A stretch of 64,000 bases of DNA from Liquidambar formosana (lineage: Eukaryota; Streptophyta; Magnoliopsida; Saxifragales; Altingiaceae). Positions 31,775 to 43,264 of the stretch are shown piece by piece (within the stretch, counting starts at the first letter, position 1; every line of letters begins with the position of its first letter). The stretch covers positions 12,914,107 to 12,978,106 of the forward strand of contig CM077823.1 of assembly GCA_039720395.1 (NCBI GenBank), written 5' to 3'. The translations under genes were made by a program, and so were the position numbers. The notes beneath the pieces are model-generated. The model had not been told where the DNA came from. It searched no databases and saw only the letters and a list, made by a program, of their open reading frames with translations.

Positions 31775-32925
31775 ATGTAGAAGGGGGGTTAAATAGGTAT
31801 TCCTATTAATGTTACTAGATTTTAATAATCAACACCCTAAATCCTTATTAACACAATCAAATCAATCACACAGCAGATATAAAAGCAAGTAAAAATTGCA
31901 CAAGAGATTTTTACGTGGAAAACCCTAGATGGGAAAAACCACGGGACCTAGTCCAGTTGAAGCAAATCCACTATGAACTCAATGAGTACAAGACACACTT
32001 ACAGACCACACGGACTAAAGCAATTAATTGTCTTCACTCCCACGATCGATCTCCGGCCGTCTTCACGGCTTTGGTCGCAACCAACCGCTTCACAGCGATT
32101 CCTTCTAGCACGAACTCGCAAACTCGATCACCGTCGCAACGGACTCACAATCATCCAAAGATGTGAAAGAGTGTGTGGTTTGAAAGTCTGTAGAGCATGT
32201 ATGTGAAAACCTAGGGTAAAGTACTCTAAAAAGCTTTTGAGAAGATGAGCTTTAGAAAACCTAATTGGGAGAGGTTTGCTTGACCCTCTCAATAATAAAA
32301 GACTCCATATATATAGTCTAAGAAACCTCAAGTGGCTGTACCACGTTTTGGTATTAAAAAGGTCAATTTTAAAAACTTTAAAAACTGTTTTTTATGAGCC
32401 CGAATCAATCCGAGTTCATGCCAGATCGATCCGGGTTGACAGAGATTATATTTGCATTTCTAGAACAGTATGGATCGATCCACATAGGCCATGGATCGAT
32501 CCACCTAGGCAGAAGCAAAAGTTGCAATTTTAAAATACCATGGATCGATCCCCATAGTCCATGGATCGATCCACCGAGGCAGAAGCAAATTGCCATTTCT
32601 AAAATACTATGGATCGATCCTCCTAGGACATGGATCGATCCATCTGCATGAAAAACCTCAGAAGCAAAAAAAAATCGTCTTCAAAACCATTTTTATAAAT
32701 AAAGAAATATTGAAAAAGATTTGAAATGATTTTTAAACACTAAAAACTCAGGCTTCTACAATCATTTACCTTTCCTAAGAACAATTGTGAGTCGAAGCTT
32801 TGAAATCCATGCTTTGTTTCAACTTTGCAGCTTCACCAATCTTCACGACACATAAGACAACAATTACCCCATTGACACGGAATTTGCCAACACGAAAAAC
32901 ATGGACTGTACAATCTCCCCTTTGG
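31775..32925 (-). mobile_element. Ty1/copia 3' LTR, probably SIRE type
   Basis: Read on the minus strand, a purine tract CCAAAGGGGAGATTG (around 32915-32930) leads into an LTR. The LTR has a TATATATA box near 32308, a leader with acgtggaaaaccct (+ strand near 31913), and a pyrimidine-rich end accccccttct (near 31785). This layout is typical of SIRE-type copia LTRs. Boundaries are approximate because the second LTR is missing. The GGATCGATCC array lies in its upstream part. Confidence 0.62.
32400..32645. repeat. GGATCGATCC palindrome array, copy 1
   Basis: At least six atggatcgatccat-type palindromes occur in pairs 20 to 25 bases apart. The pairs are separated by about 70-bp units containing gcagaagcaaa and a T/A-rich spacer. 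The same array in reverse orientation is at 38850-39170. Confidence 0.88.
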
Positions 32926-33403
32926 CAATTCCGTGACAAAACCAACCTAAATCCAACCTAAATCTCAACAGGAGATATAAGACCTATTCCCAAACCACCA
33001 AACTGAACAAGTCCTACACTCACTATGAGAAATACAACTCAATAAAAATGACAAGAACCAACTGCTTAGACTATCACGCAATGTCAATGCTCAAACCTGT
33101 GATCTGCAAGCATGAGACAAAGAAGACCAAGCATAATAGCACAGAAGTAAAGAGAAAGAAAACAAGTAAATAGAAAGAAAACCAACATAAACATATATAA
33201 TCACTCTCCCCCTTTTTGTCAAGAAGTGTCAAAGCAAGAAAGAAGCAGGGAATAAGGGATAGATATGAATAAGTAGGGAATAGCAGAGAAAACAAAACAA
33301 AGAGCCACAAAATGCCAGAACGAAATGGCCAGCCACCATAAACCCCCAAGCTACGTAGACTGTCAAAAGAAATAAAGAGAACACAACGAAGAGAACCTAG
33401 GAA
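32926..33403. other. spacer between LTR and ORF, with two purine tracts
   Basis: Minus-strand TTGACAAAAAGGGGGAG near 33204-33220 and the tract next to the LTR fit the region between an envelope-like ORF and the 3' LTR of SIRE-type elements. No other gene. Confidence 0.5.
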
Positions 33404-34792
33404 CTACTGGCCACCACCACGACCACGAGGAGGTAACGGAGGCAGAGGGCCATCACGAGCAGCTAAGTGAGCCTCAATCCGAGACATCCGACCACACAAC
33501 TCAGTCAAAACATCCATAATCTGAGCAAACTGATCGGCAGTAAGAGGCGCAGGAGCAGGAACAGTAGGTGCAACAGGAGGTGGCATGGTGGATGTAGACG
33601 AATCAGGAGCAAGACGAGCCTGTTTCCCTTTACGTTGCCCCAAACTCTGCTTCAAGGTTACATTAGAGACGGCACGTTGCTGATCATAAAACTGTATATC
33701 TGCAGGAACCCCCTTGGAAAGCAAAAAGTTTGAGATCAATACTCCAAAAGGCAACCCAGTCGATGTAGAGGTAATGTGAGAGGCCTGGTAAACGAGCTGG
33801 ACAATCAAGGAAGCCAAGTCGATAGAATCACCAACACCCATTGCATATAAAAACCTTGCGCGCTCAACAGAAACCTCCGACTGGTGAGTAGTCAGTAGAA
33901 TGGTGTTGCACACAACCTTATGAAGAACTTGATAGTCTTCCGTCATGGAACTGGCACGAAGCACACCCTTCACTTCAATCGGTCCGCCGCACAATGTAGC
34001 ATACACATCAGAGATCTGCGGAGTCTGAGGTGGGGAATCAGAGGGGATGCTAGGAGAGGGAACCCGTCGCAAACCAAGAAAGTGAACAACTGTATAGGCC
34101 GAGAACTCAATATCCACACCCAGAACATTCGTATAAAGCCGCCAATCACCAATAACCCAATTAGAAAAGTTGGCATAGAAGATCTGAACCAACCTAGGAT
34201 AAATACGACCTGCTAAGTTCAGGATAGGGCGCCAACGACGATGTTGAAACAGCTGATTGACAAACCCATTGGCGATCCCATCAAGGTCCACAATCCGCTC
34301 GCATAACACTTTCCGACGAGAAAAATGAGAAAGATAGGACTTCTTGGAGTCAGGAACACTCCACCACGACTCAACCACCTGAAGACCCATCACCATGGTG
34401 GCAAGCACATCAGTCCCAAGCACCTCAACACGGGGTAAATCAGAACCACCCTCAACGACAGGAGACGAGGCAGGAGCCTCCTCACTGGAAGAGCTAGAGT
34501 CAGAACTCTCTGAAGGCGTAGGGGAGCGAGGCATGCGCTTGTTCTTGCCTTTTCCTGTAGGAGTGCCCTTGCCTTTGCTTTTGTCTTTGTCAGAGGCAAT
34601 GGCTTGGCGCCGGCCCCGACCACGGCCTGACACAGCTGACTCATCGATCACAATACCCTTGGCTTGGCCCCGGCCCCGACCACGGCCTGACGCAGCTGAC
34701 TCAGCGATCACAATACCCTTGGCCCGCCCACGGCCTCGACTAGAACCAGCAGCCACCAACACTGCCCACACCAATCCTAACTCAAGCAACAT
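33404..34792 (-). CDS. putative plant transposon protein (PF20167-like), 462 aa, intact
   Basis: A complete frame of 462 residues starts at the ATG ending at 34792. Residues 15-75 are repeats of RGRGR..AKGIVI.ESA. They are followed by a Lys/Ser/acidic tract (PSESSDSSSSSEE, near 90-105). A central globular part has KVLCERIVDLDGIANGFVN, QHRRWRPILNLAGRIYPRLV, IFYANFSNWVIGD and EFSAYTVVHFLGLR. A Pro-rich segment precedes a C-terminal coiled stretch (FAQIMDVLTELCGRMSRIEAHL) and a GRGGGQ end. The core pattern matches the 'putative plant transposon protein' family known from plant retroelements. Its position just before the purine tract and LTR suggests an accessory or envelope-position ORF of a SIRE-type copia element whose pol is gone. 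The function is unknown. The absence of stops contrasts with the surrounding decay. Confidence 0.6.
   Translation of the reverse strand: MLLELGLVWAVLVAAGSSRGRGRAKGIVIAESAASGRGRGRGQAKGIVIDESAVSGRGRGRRQAIASDKDKSKGKGTPTGKGKNKRMPRSPTPSESSDSSSSSEEAPASSPVVEGGSDLPRVEVLGTDVLATMVMGLQVVESWWSVPDSKKSYLSHFSRRKVLCERIVDLDGIANGFVNQLFQHRRWRPILNLAGRIYPRLVQIFYANFSNWVIGDWRLYTNVLGVDIEFSAYTVVHFLGLRRVPSPSIPSDSPPQTPQISDVYATLCGGPIEVKGVLRASSMTEDYQVLHKVVCNTILLTTHQSEVSVERARFLYAMGVGDSIDLASLIVQLVYQASHITSTSTGLPFGVLISNFLLSKGVPADIQFYDQQRAVSNVTLKQSLGQRKGKQARLAPDSSTSTMPPPVAPTVPAPAPLTADQFAQIMDVLTELCGRMSRIEAHLAARDGPLPPLPPRGRGGGQ
34612..34735. repeat. 60-bp tandem repeat coding the RGRG motif
   Basis: Two closely similar units (ccgaccacggcctgac...atcacaatacccttggc) plus a partial third, in frame with the ORF 33404-34792. 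Confidence 0.85.
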
Positions 34793-35513
34793 AGTGAACC
34801 AACACGTATGAGCAGCAGAACAGCAAAGAACTCAAAGTACCACTATCTAGCCAACTGAAGCACCACTGCTAAACCCAGTAGCAAGCCAACACACAAAAAT
34901 GCAGAGGGGAATACAGCAGACAAGCACCACTTCCTCAAAAGCGGCAAGGCTTTTAACAGGATGCTGTTGTGATGATAGTGATAAATAAGCCTGAAAGAGA
35001 ATATGAAATTTAATCAAATTTAAACAGTGAAAAAAGATAGTGATAAATAAGCCTGAAAGAGAATATGAAATTTAATCAAATTTAAACAGTGAAAAAAAGG
35101 GTAGTTAAGATAAGTAGAAAGACTGAATTTGAATTTGGGTTTTTTATTATCAGGGGCAAACTTTGCATCAGTGATGCATATAATACAAATTGAATATGAT
35201 ACAAAGAGTAGGGCAATCTTTGCTTCTATTATAAGCCGGAGGCATTGGTTACTGTATGTGAATAGTGAACAGGTACGTGTCCACTTCTATAGTTTATATG
35301 TGAGCATGAAAATCTTGAAAGAGCACACAGAAATTTAAAAGCAATAAGGAGATTAGTAATAATATCTTATTTATACAAACAGACAATAATGGAATGAACT
35401 TCATCGAATCTGTATGTAAAAACTGAACAGTATCTTATGCTTTACTAGAAGAAGACCCAATATTTAGTTTCATTGTCACTCTTCAATAAAGCTTATCTCA
35501 CAAAAGCAATAAG
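34793..35513. other. spacer with a 62-bp tandem duplication
   Basis: A 62-bp unit (gatagtgataaataagcctg through cagtgaaaaaa) is repeated exactly at 34974-35035 and 35036-35097. The remainder shows no gene. It may contain decayed PPR intron sequence. Confidence 0.75.
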
Positions 35514-35711
35514 GTTGCAGTTGCTTTTGGCTTAATCAATACAAGCCCCCAAACACCACTTCAGATAGTTAAGAACCTCCGCATGTGTGATGATTGTCAC
35601 TCTTCAATAAAGCTTATCTCACAAATATATAAACGCAAGATAATTGTGAGGGATCGAAAGCGTTTTCACCATTTTGAGAATGGGTCTTGTTCTTGTATGG
35701 ACTACTGGTAA
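35514..35711 (+). pseudogene. DYW domain fragment of a PPR protein
   Basis: The clean 65-residue frame ends in a stop at 35709-35711. It reads [65 protein letters not shown]. This is the C-terminal end of a DYW-type pentatricopeptide-repeat protein, the cytidine-deaminase-like domain that edits organellar RNA. It retains the CDDCH zinc site and the terminal DYW. The PPR tract and the upstream HxE part of the domain are absent. A 33-bp piece of the exon (attgtcactcttcaataaag...) is also present at 35472-35504, so a partial duplication preceded or accompanied capture. It sits among Helitron termini and is a captured fragment. Confidence 0.85.
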
Positions 35712-35835
35712 TTCCTTAATGTCAGGTATTTAGTTAGCCTCATTGGGTGCAACCAGATTTATAATTGAACTAATGCACTGAATAATGTAGCATATTCATC
35801 CCCAAAACCATTTCGTTTTTTCAAATTGATAGCTA

Positions 35836-35870
35836 CTAGAATGGACCCGCGCGATGCGCGGGAACCAAAC
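35836..35870 (-). mobile_element. Helitron 3' terminus (reverse)
   Basis: On the minus strand the sequence ends with the hairpin cccgcgcatcgcgcggg, then TCCATT and CTAG at 35836-35839, followed by T. This is a textbook Helitron end. The body would extend to the right; its 5' end was not located and may be interrupted by the Helitron at 36434. Confidence 0.7.
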
Positions 35871-36433
35871 TGTAATTTCATTTAAAGTACTTATATAAGT
35901 AATAAAAATGCTATTATTCTCTCTCGGTCTAGTTAAATAAGAGTATTAGAAAAAAGAGATTTAACAATCAATGTGAAATAAAAAAATTGGTTAAACTTAA
36001 GTAGTCAGGTTTTTAAGTTTACCAAACAACCCTTTAATGTTGATCCTCCAGTCAAGATTATTCTTTCGCCAACTTATATTAAAGGAATGAGAAGGAAGGT
36101 TGTACAGGGGAAAGGGAAGAAAAAATAATTTTGAACTTAAACTTTTTTTTTGGCCAAGAGAGTTTGATTAATAATTTTGATCTTCCTGAAACCTAACATT
36201 ATAACTAGCATACAACATGTCAAGAAAATTTTATTCGTTGAAGCTAAGACGGCGAAGGAAGAGAAAGCAAGTGATTGCTAAGAGGATCTCAACAAAGGCT
36301 ATTGACACTACCATAGCTGTATATTTTTGCGTAGTATGTTTGCAAGCTCGATGGTAAAAACCCACAGCTTGAGCTCTATTTGAACTTAAACTTTTTCTAC
36401 TATGTAACAAAAAAAAATATATATATATATATA
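35871..36433. other. interior of reverse Helitron (presumed)
   Basis: AT-rich without recognised genes. Ends in a TA microsatellite (36418-36433) at the insertion point of the next Helitron. Confidence 0.4.
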
Positions 36434-36648
36434 TCTATTACTATACTATAAAAGAGAGTTTTTCTTACCTCGGCATGTGGTGACGTGGCTTCTTAATATC
36501 AATTCCCTCCAAAATCCAGCATTCTCCTTATTTTTGGGCCCACACCACTGATGTCAGCATCTCTTCTCTTCTTTTTTTCTTTTTTTTTTCTTCCTTTCCC
36601 ATACGGGCCTGCTTTTCTCTCTCTCTCCCCTGCTTCCTTACCAAATAC

Positions 36649-36688
<40 letters not shown>

Positions 36689-37160
36689 GCTCACTTTTTT
36701 TTTCCCTTCCTCTCCCCGTACGACCCTCTTCTCCTATCTCTCTCCCTCTCCCCTCTTTCCTTCTCTTATTAGACGCTTTCTTTCTCTCTCAATCTCACAT
36801 CAAATTTTGGAAATCAGTAGACAAGTCACCTTCTCAAAGAGGCGAAGGGGATTGATCAAGAAGCTCGCGACGTCTCCATTCTCCATTCTGCTTTTGATTG
36901 GTTTTTCTCTATCACAAACTGTTCCAGTTATCGATCACAATAGATGCGTGTTTTGGTTTTTTATTATTATTTTTATTTAATTTACAGTGAAAATTGTGAT
37001 GTGATTTATGCAGCCAAAGGTGTGTTCGACTTCTCTCAAAGTCGCCTTTACTTTTTTTCTTTCCCCCTTCATGATTGATCTGCATTCTACTAATCCTATT
37101 ACTAAAGAAAACAAAAACTACAAATTCTATTATGAAGTTCCCGCTTCGATCCCATCATAT

Positions 37161-37217
<57 letters not shown>

Positions 37218-38131
37218 ACAGATCCTATTACTGATCCTAATACTTCTTTTTTCTACTGATCCTAATACTTCTTTTTTCTACTAATCTTTTTTGGTGTTTC
37301 TTTAGTTTTTAATCAAATGGGTTGAATTGAATATTTCGCAGAGTATTTCGTGGGCCGACAGATGTACAAGTAATATTGATTTTTGTGAATTGGATATTTC
37401 GTACAGGTATTTTTCATTCATATGGATTTAAGTGTTGGTATTGTTGTTTGCCTTCCCTTTCTTTGGGCAAGTTTTCTTATCAAACACAATGGAAAACCAA
37501 AAAACACTCTGATATGTTCACCTTAGTGTTGTAATGTATATCTTCTATTATACACAACGTTAGTTTTCACATATTATTAATGCTTCCACAATGTAAAATT
37601 GTTATTAATATATTAATTTATGCTTTATACCTATTCGGTTCTATCCCTTTCCAAACGTTACAATGTCAATTATTAAGCACTTCTTTTTCTTTTCTTTTTT
37701 TAATTACAATTTATAATAGAAATCAAAAGGTAGAAAAAATAATTTTTAAGAATCAACTGTTCAAATTTGAATCTTTGATTATAAATTGGGGCTTTTTGAT
37801 TCCAAAGAAAAAATATTTCTTTCTTTAAAAAAAATTTATTAATCAAGTTAGTGTTTTTTAGTTTTGTTGTGTAATTCTCTTTTGAACTGTTATATATAAC
37901 CTCTCTATTTGGATTACAGTTTTCCAGAACATTCTCCCTAGGATTTTCCTTTGCTTTGGTAGGTCACATCTAATGCCTTTGATAGATGAAGGAAGTTTTG
38001 AACAATTAATTGCTAGCTTTGTTTGTAAGGTTTTAATTTCACTAATACATAATGATATTTGGACAATTGCAATTTTGAGGCATGTATTTTAATTATTCAT
38101 CATCCCGTGCGTAGCACGGGTCTAACGCTAG
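36434..38131 (+). mobile_element. complete non-autonomous Helitron, 1698 bp
   Basis: It starts TCTATTACTATACTATAAAAG and ends with the hairpin cccgtgcgtagcacggg, TCTAACG and CTAG at 38128-38131. It is inserted between A (36433) and T (38132), as Helitrons do. The interior holds a (CT)n run (36651-36685), a (TA)n run (37158-37214) and leader-like sequence, but no RepHel frame. Movement would have depended on an enzyme from elsewhere. Confidence 0.85.
37158..37214. repeat. TA microsatellite
   Basis: Uninterrupted (TA)n run inside the Helitron. Confidence 0.92.
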
Positions 38132-38143
38132 TATATATATATA

Positions 38144-38175
38144 CTAGTAGAAACCCCGGGCGATGCCCCGGAACC
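38144..38175 (-). mobile_element. Helitron 3' terminus (reverse)
   Basis: Minus strand: hairpin ccggggcatcgcccggggg-like, TTTCTA, CTAG (38144-38147) then T. It faces the forward Helitron end across only 12 bases. The body would run right and could include the kinesin fragment, which has the same orientation. The 5' end is not found, and the assembly gap intervenes. Confidence 0.65.
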
Positions 38176-38678
38176 AATAATAAAAAAAAATCAATGAGAT
38201 GAAGACGTGGTTGATAGGCCAACTGATTTAAAATTTGAATCCTCTTTGAAAAATTTAAACCTTAAAGTCAAATAGAAAACCTAGCCAGTGGCCCAGAAGA
38301 GTCGCTCCAGTTCAAAGGAACCTGTGGAGTACACCTGTGGAGTACAAAGTGAATATACAAACCTGAAGAGAATTTGTCGCTGTGACAGCACTCGATCTGC
38401 CGTAATTGACACTGGATAAGAGCTTGGAAACCTACACAATTTGCACAAGGATGAATAAAAATCTTAAAGTCAATATAACATGTTTATGTGCAAGTCTTTT
38501 TGGGTGACTATGCCATCTTGCTTGCCTACAAAGTGTAAAATATATTTACAAAAGCACTCCTCGTGCAGCTAAAGGACAAAATTATGGACATTTCACATCA
38601 AAAAAATATATTAATCAGGCCCATTAGAAAAATAGGTCATGATAACTTATAAATTTTAAAGGACCTTCCCAGAAAAAA
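38176..38678. other. unassigned stretch before assembly gap
   Basis: No coding family recognised. Confidence 0.4.
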
Positions 38679-38778
38679 NNNNNNNNNNNNNNNNNNNNNN
38701 NNNNNNNNNNNNNNNNNNNNNNNNNNNNNNNNNNNNNNNNNNNNNNNNNNNNNNNNNNNNNNNNNNNNNNNNNNNNNN
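38679..38778. other. assembly gap (100 N)
   Basis: Exactly 100 N characters, a conventional filler length, so the true distance is unknown. Confidence 1.
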
Positions 38779-38849
38779 AACAATCCACAGAAACAGTTGA
38801 TGCAAGCATATTTAAAGCAAGAAAAACCAGTATAACATAGTCAAATTAT

Positions 38850-39190
38850 AGAGGATCGATCCGTGGTGTCGGAGGATCGATCCGTGGTATTTTAGAATAG
38901 CAATTTTGCTTCTGCCTTTGTGGATGGATCCATAGCCTCTGGGGATCGATCCATGGTATTTTAAAAATGCAAATTTTGCTTCTGCCTAGATGGATCGATC
39001 CATGACATAGGTGGATCGATCCATACTGCTCTAGAAATGCAAATTTTGCTTCTGCTTAGGTGGATCGATCCATGACATAGGTGGATCGATCCATACTGCT
39101 CTAGAAATGCAAATTTTGGTTCTGTCAACCCGGATCGATCCGGCATGAACTCGGATCGATCCAGGATCTGAAAAACAGTTTTAAATTTTT
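38850..39190 (+). repeat. GGATCGATCC palindrome array, copy 2 (copia LTR fragment)
   Basis: Nine ggatcgatcc-type palindromes, with one degenerate copy, occur here. Two consecutive 70-bp units around 38986-39125 are almost identical (gcttctgcctagatgg... to ...gcaaatttt). It is the reverse-oriented counterpart of 32400-32645 and continues briefly into LTR sequence before homology fades. Confidence 0.85.
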
Positions 39191-39989
39191 GGTTCTAGTG
39201 TTATGGATATGTTAGGAAAATAAATCTATAAAAAGAAATTTTGGAAAAAAATACTTGATAATATATAAACATACATAAGTTCAGCAATAGTAATCCTTTA
39301 TTGGCTACAGGATTTATGTTCATGAAATTGTGACTAAAGATATTAAAGCATCCATATCACTATATTAAAAGCTTCAAGCTTCAAGCTTTAACCTTTTTCC
39401 AAAATGTCATTACAAAATTAAGCTTAAAGCTTCAACCTTCAACCTTCTAAAATGTCATTACAAATTTTAAAGTAAATCAACAAAGATACTAAAAGCATCC
39501 AAATGCAAAAATTCTGCACGCTCTTTTAATATCCTCATCTCTCTCTTTCTATGTGGTGTGTGTGTGTGTATCATGTTGTGGATAATGGCTGTGTTTTATG
39601 CTTATTTATTTTTGCATCTAAAATAGTTCTATATACGTTAACCTCCTTAACATTTTGTTACCTACTTTAGACCAAAAACCAACATAATATGTATAAATAT
39701 ATTTATTTATGAATGTATCCTATCATATTGTATCCTACTATTTCAAGAATTTCCATATTAGCGTATCCATATCCATGCTTTATAAATTGAAAATTTCATC
39801 AATATACAATCAGATATTCCTACTCAAAATCTGTCATATTTCCTACAACAATTGGATTAGAACCCTGATTGAGACTCTAAAACACCTTGACTAATTGGAC
39901 CAACAAAAACGTTGTATGTATTCATTGTTAGTAAATTAATATCTGACATTTGATATAAACTGATAAAAGCTCCCAAAACATTAAGATGG
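39191..39989. other. AT-rich spacer
   Basis: Holds a local duplication around cattacaaaatt/agcttcaagctt (39365-39460) and a (TG)n run near 39555. No gene. Confidence 0.45.
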
Positions 39990-42564
39990 GTTACGAGAGT
40001 TGCATATTCTATGTACCCGTAGCTTTAACCAGTTTAGCAGTCCATGCTTCTAGGACTTCTCCTCCTCCTTAACTGTAATATCATCTGTAGTTTCAACATT
40101 TCCTTCGCCAGAAACATACAAGTCAATGTTTTCATCTTCCAAGATTAAGTCACGCCTTTTGTATAGGAGGTATGCAAGCTGCAACATTTAACATAAGCAA
40201 CTGCAATCAGATCAAACAAAATAGACAAAAATGTTAAAAATAAAAAATAAAAAATAATAGAAAGGCAGTCTTGAAAAATGCTAAATTATGAAATGTATTT
40301 ACGGTAAACTATGGAGTTAATTACAGTTAACAGAGGAGATAAGGGGGGAAAAAAAGGGAAAATTCAATCATTACACCTCTTCTTCTCCAAAGGAATGTCT
40401 TCTTCTCAGACCAAGACGGTTTGGAAATCTTGATGATTGTGACGTTTTTGTGGAGACCAAAATCAACTTTGTCAGCCTTTGTATTTTGCTCAATAAAGCA
40501 GTTTTAGCCTCTTCTTCTTGTTGCAATCTCGATTGCAGCTTGACTTGACCATCTGCTAACTTTATACATCCACCAAAGAAATAGGAAATGTCAATATCCA
40601 CACAATTGTATTTGCAGAGATATCAGATGTATGCAGTAATAAACTAATAATCCAAGTAATATATTTTCTACTTAAAACTAAGGACAAATTGGCGGCACAA
40701 AAATGAGGCAACAATTAACCAAGTATCATTCAATGTTTAAGGTTAGAAATTGATATTTATGGAAAAAGAATAATAAGAAAGAAAGAAAGAAAAAACACTA
40801 GCAAATTTCCATATAGGCAGCACTTACAACAGGATCAAACATTGAAGTACAGGAAAAACATAACAGCCTTATGAAAAACAAATGCTGATTCACTTCAAGT
40901 ATACCTTTTGTTTTAGAAGCACAATATCATCTCCTCCACTATCTTTCAGTTGAGGAACCCTAATGATACCCCTCTTCAATTGATCTAACTCTTCCTTTAA
41001 ACAGCGAATCTCGTTTTGGTATTTCTTGATAAGTGATTTATCATCAATTATTTGCAGGTTCCTTAAATTACTTCTCACAACTGTCAAAAAAAAAAAGTAT
41101 TTCAAAGTTGCAGACATTTCAAAAGAACCTACCTTATTTTGTGCCGCCTGAATTTCAATGTGTTTTGCACGGTGGGCGAACTTTAACGTGTTATGCGTCT
41201 CTTCCGAATTGCTTGACGAAGGAGTAACGTGCAAATGAGCTATCATATTAAACAATAAAAATAAATAAATACACTATAAAACTATTGTTCACCAGCATAA
41301 TTTGTTTAAAAGAATATGCTGCCACACAACATATAAAAATAACTCTATTATTCACCCAGATGCATCGCATGCTTGTTTCACCAAAAAAGTTATGGGAAGG
41401 CTTACAGATACACATCCATGTCCACTTAATGAAGACTGAAGTAGCTTGGTCAATTTGGAGTCCCTGTATGGTATATGAGTAGCCCTCCGATCAGTTAATT
41501 TCGATATAACCTGTGACAGTCACAAGTTTATCAAATTTCTGGATAAATATACTCACTCTGCACAATTCTTTTATGAATAAAAAATTTTATAACCAAAAAA
41601 AGAATTGCTCAAAATCCTTGTACGGGGGTAGTATACATGCAAGAGAACAACTCAATCCAAAGTACTGAAAGGACCATCAGATACAACATTGTACTGCCTA
41701 TTGATAGGAATTTAATAACACAGTACAATTCAAAATATCACCAACTATTTAACAACACAAGACATCATTACAGCAAAAAGGAGTAATAGACAAGATCAAG
41801 TAAACGATAAAGAAAAATGTTAGGTAAAATATTGAGATATACCTAGAATTAAAACAAAAGCAAGTTCGTGAGAGAGAGAAAGGTGGGGAGATGGGATTGA
41901 TTTCCATTCAGTCAATATTAGATAGCTAAATATAATTATTTTGTGGTTTTGGGAGTCCCTAATAATAATTTTAGGGACCTTGTATAGTGCAATGATAATG
42001 AAATCTGAAGGGGAGAAAAGCAACTCACGGGAGCTAATGTTAAGTAATGTTTAGTGATTCTAATTTTTTTAGTACCAAATCTGTTGACATGTTCTTCACA
42101 GTTCTTTCAGAGCAAGACCAAAACAACTTTAAACAAAGACGTAATGCTAGCCAAAAGCCAAAGTGGGATATAATTTTCCATAATATTTTATTTTTGAAGG
42201 AGAAAAACTGCACAAGTTAAAAAGAGGAGGAAAAAGAAGAAGGGAAAACTCAACAATGCTTCACTTCAAATTTTATTTTATTTTTTTACAAGTTTCCTCA
42301 ATATTTACAAGGTATCCAAAAAGTTGGGCCATTGCTATACTATAATGCAACATTTCAAGGTATTGGTTAAAATATTTTATTTTTGACAAGCAAGAATTTA
42401 AAACTCAACTCAAAAAAGCCTTAACCCCAAGGACATAATTAAGAATTTCATTGCTGATAAAAAGAAAAAATAATTAAGAACTTCATTAAAGAGAAAAGGC
42501 CTTGGTTAAAATTTTTAAACGAATCCTTCTCTTTAAATTTTATAAAGCATTAATAAATAAAGAA

Positions 42565-42774
42565 CTTCCTCTGTCCCAATTTGTTTTTCCAATATTACCC
42601 TCCTTTAATAGAATGTTAGTTGATGTGACATTTGGTGTAGTAATTGTAATTTTAATATAGGAAAGGGCATTTGGGAAAGTAAAATAATTATTTGCTTTGA
42701 CTTTTGACAATGGACAAACATTTTGGAACATCCCAAAGTGGAAAATGTGGACAAAAAAATTGGGACAGAGGGAG
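42565..42774. mobile_element. Stowaway (Tc1/mariner) MITE
   Basis: The inverted ends cttcctctgtcccaatttg and caaaaaaattgggacagaggg match the CTCCCTCCGTCCC terminus of plant Stowaway elements. About 210 bp long, inside a large intron of the kinesin fragment. The TA target duplication is blurred. Confidence 0.8.
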
Positions 42775-43264
42775 GGGAGCATCATATACATAATGCCCAT
42801 TCTCTAATTTTTTCACTATCCCTATATTTGCCATAGAAACTCAACATTTGTTGTGCAATGGGGTCTCAAGTGAGCAGGGTGTTAAAATGATATACATAAT
42901 TCCCATTCTCTAACAGCTTAAGCTTTTGGGGTGAAATGGTAGTTTAATGGAGATATTGGGAATTGTAAAACTTTAGGAGTATGCCAAAATATGGTTCAGC
43001 ATTAATATAATATTAATATAACACTTAATGTGTTTCAGTAGGATCTTGTTGCATAGGAGATATATTATATACTAGCTGTGAATGAAGACACACTAACTTT
43101 GAATGAAGAAAAAATTCTAATGGCGAAAGACATTGAGTTTTTCAGGCTGCATGTTCAAAGCTTGAAGCCAGCTTCAGAGAAAAGTAGTGTATTTGTATAA
43201 AAAAAAAAATTCTATAAAACAGCATAAACTTGGGCTCCACAAATAGATGAATAAAGCTGCTTAT

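Noticed and set aside
32400..32645. Palindromic repeats with spacers as a CRISPR-like locus
   Set aside because: Spacers are homologous to each other and the array lies in a copia LTR with a TATA box; there are no cas-type genes.
34395..34811. 138-residue + strand frame rich in Arg-Pro
   Set aside because: Shadow of the 462-residue minus-strand ORF over its RGRG repeats.
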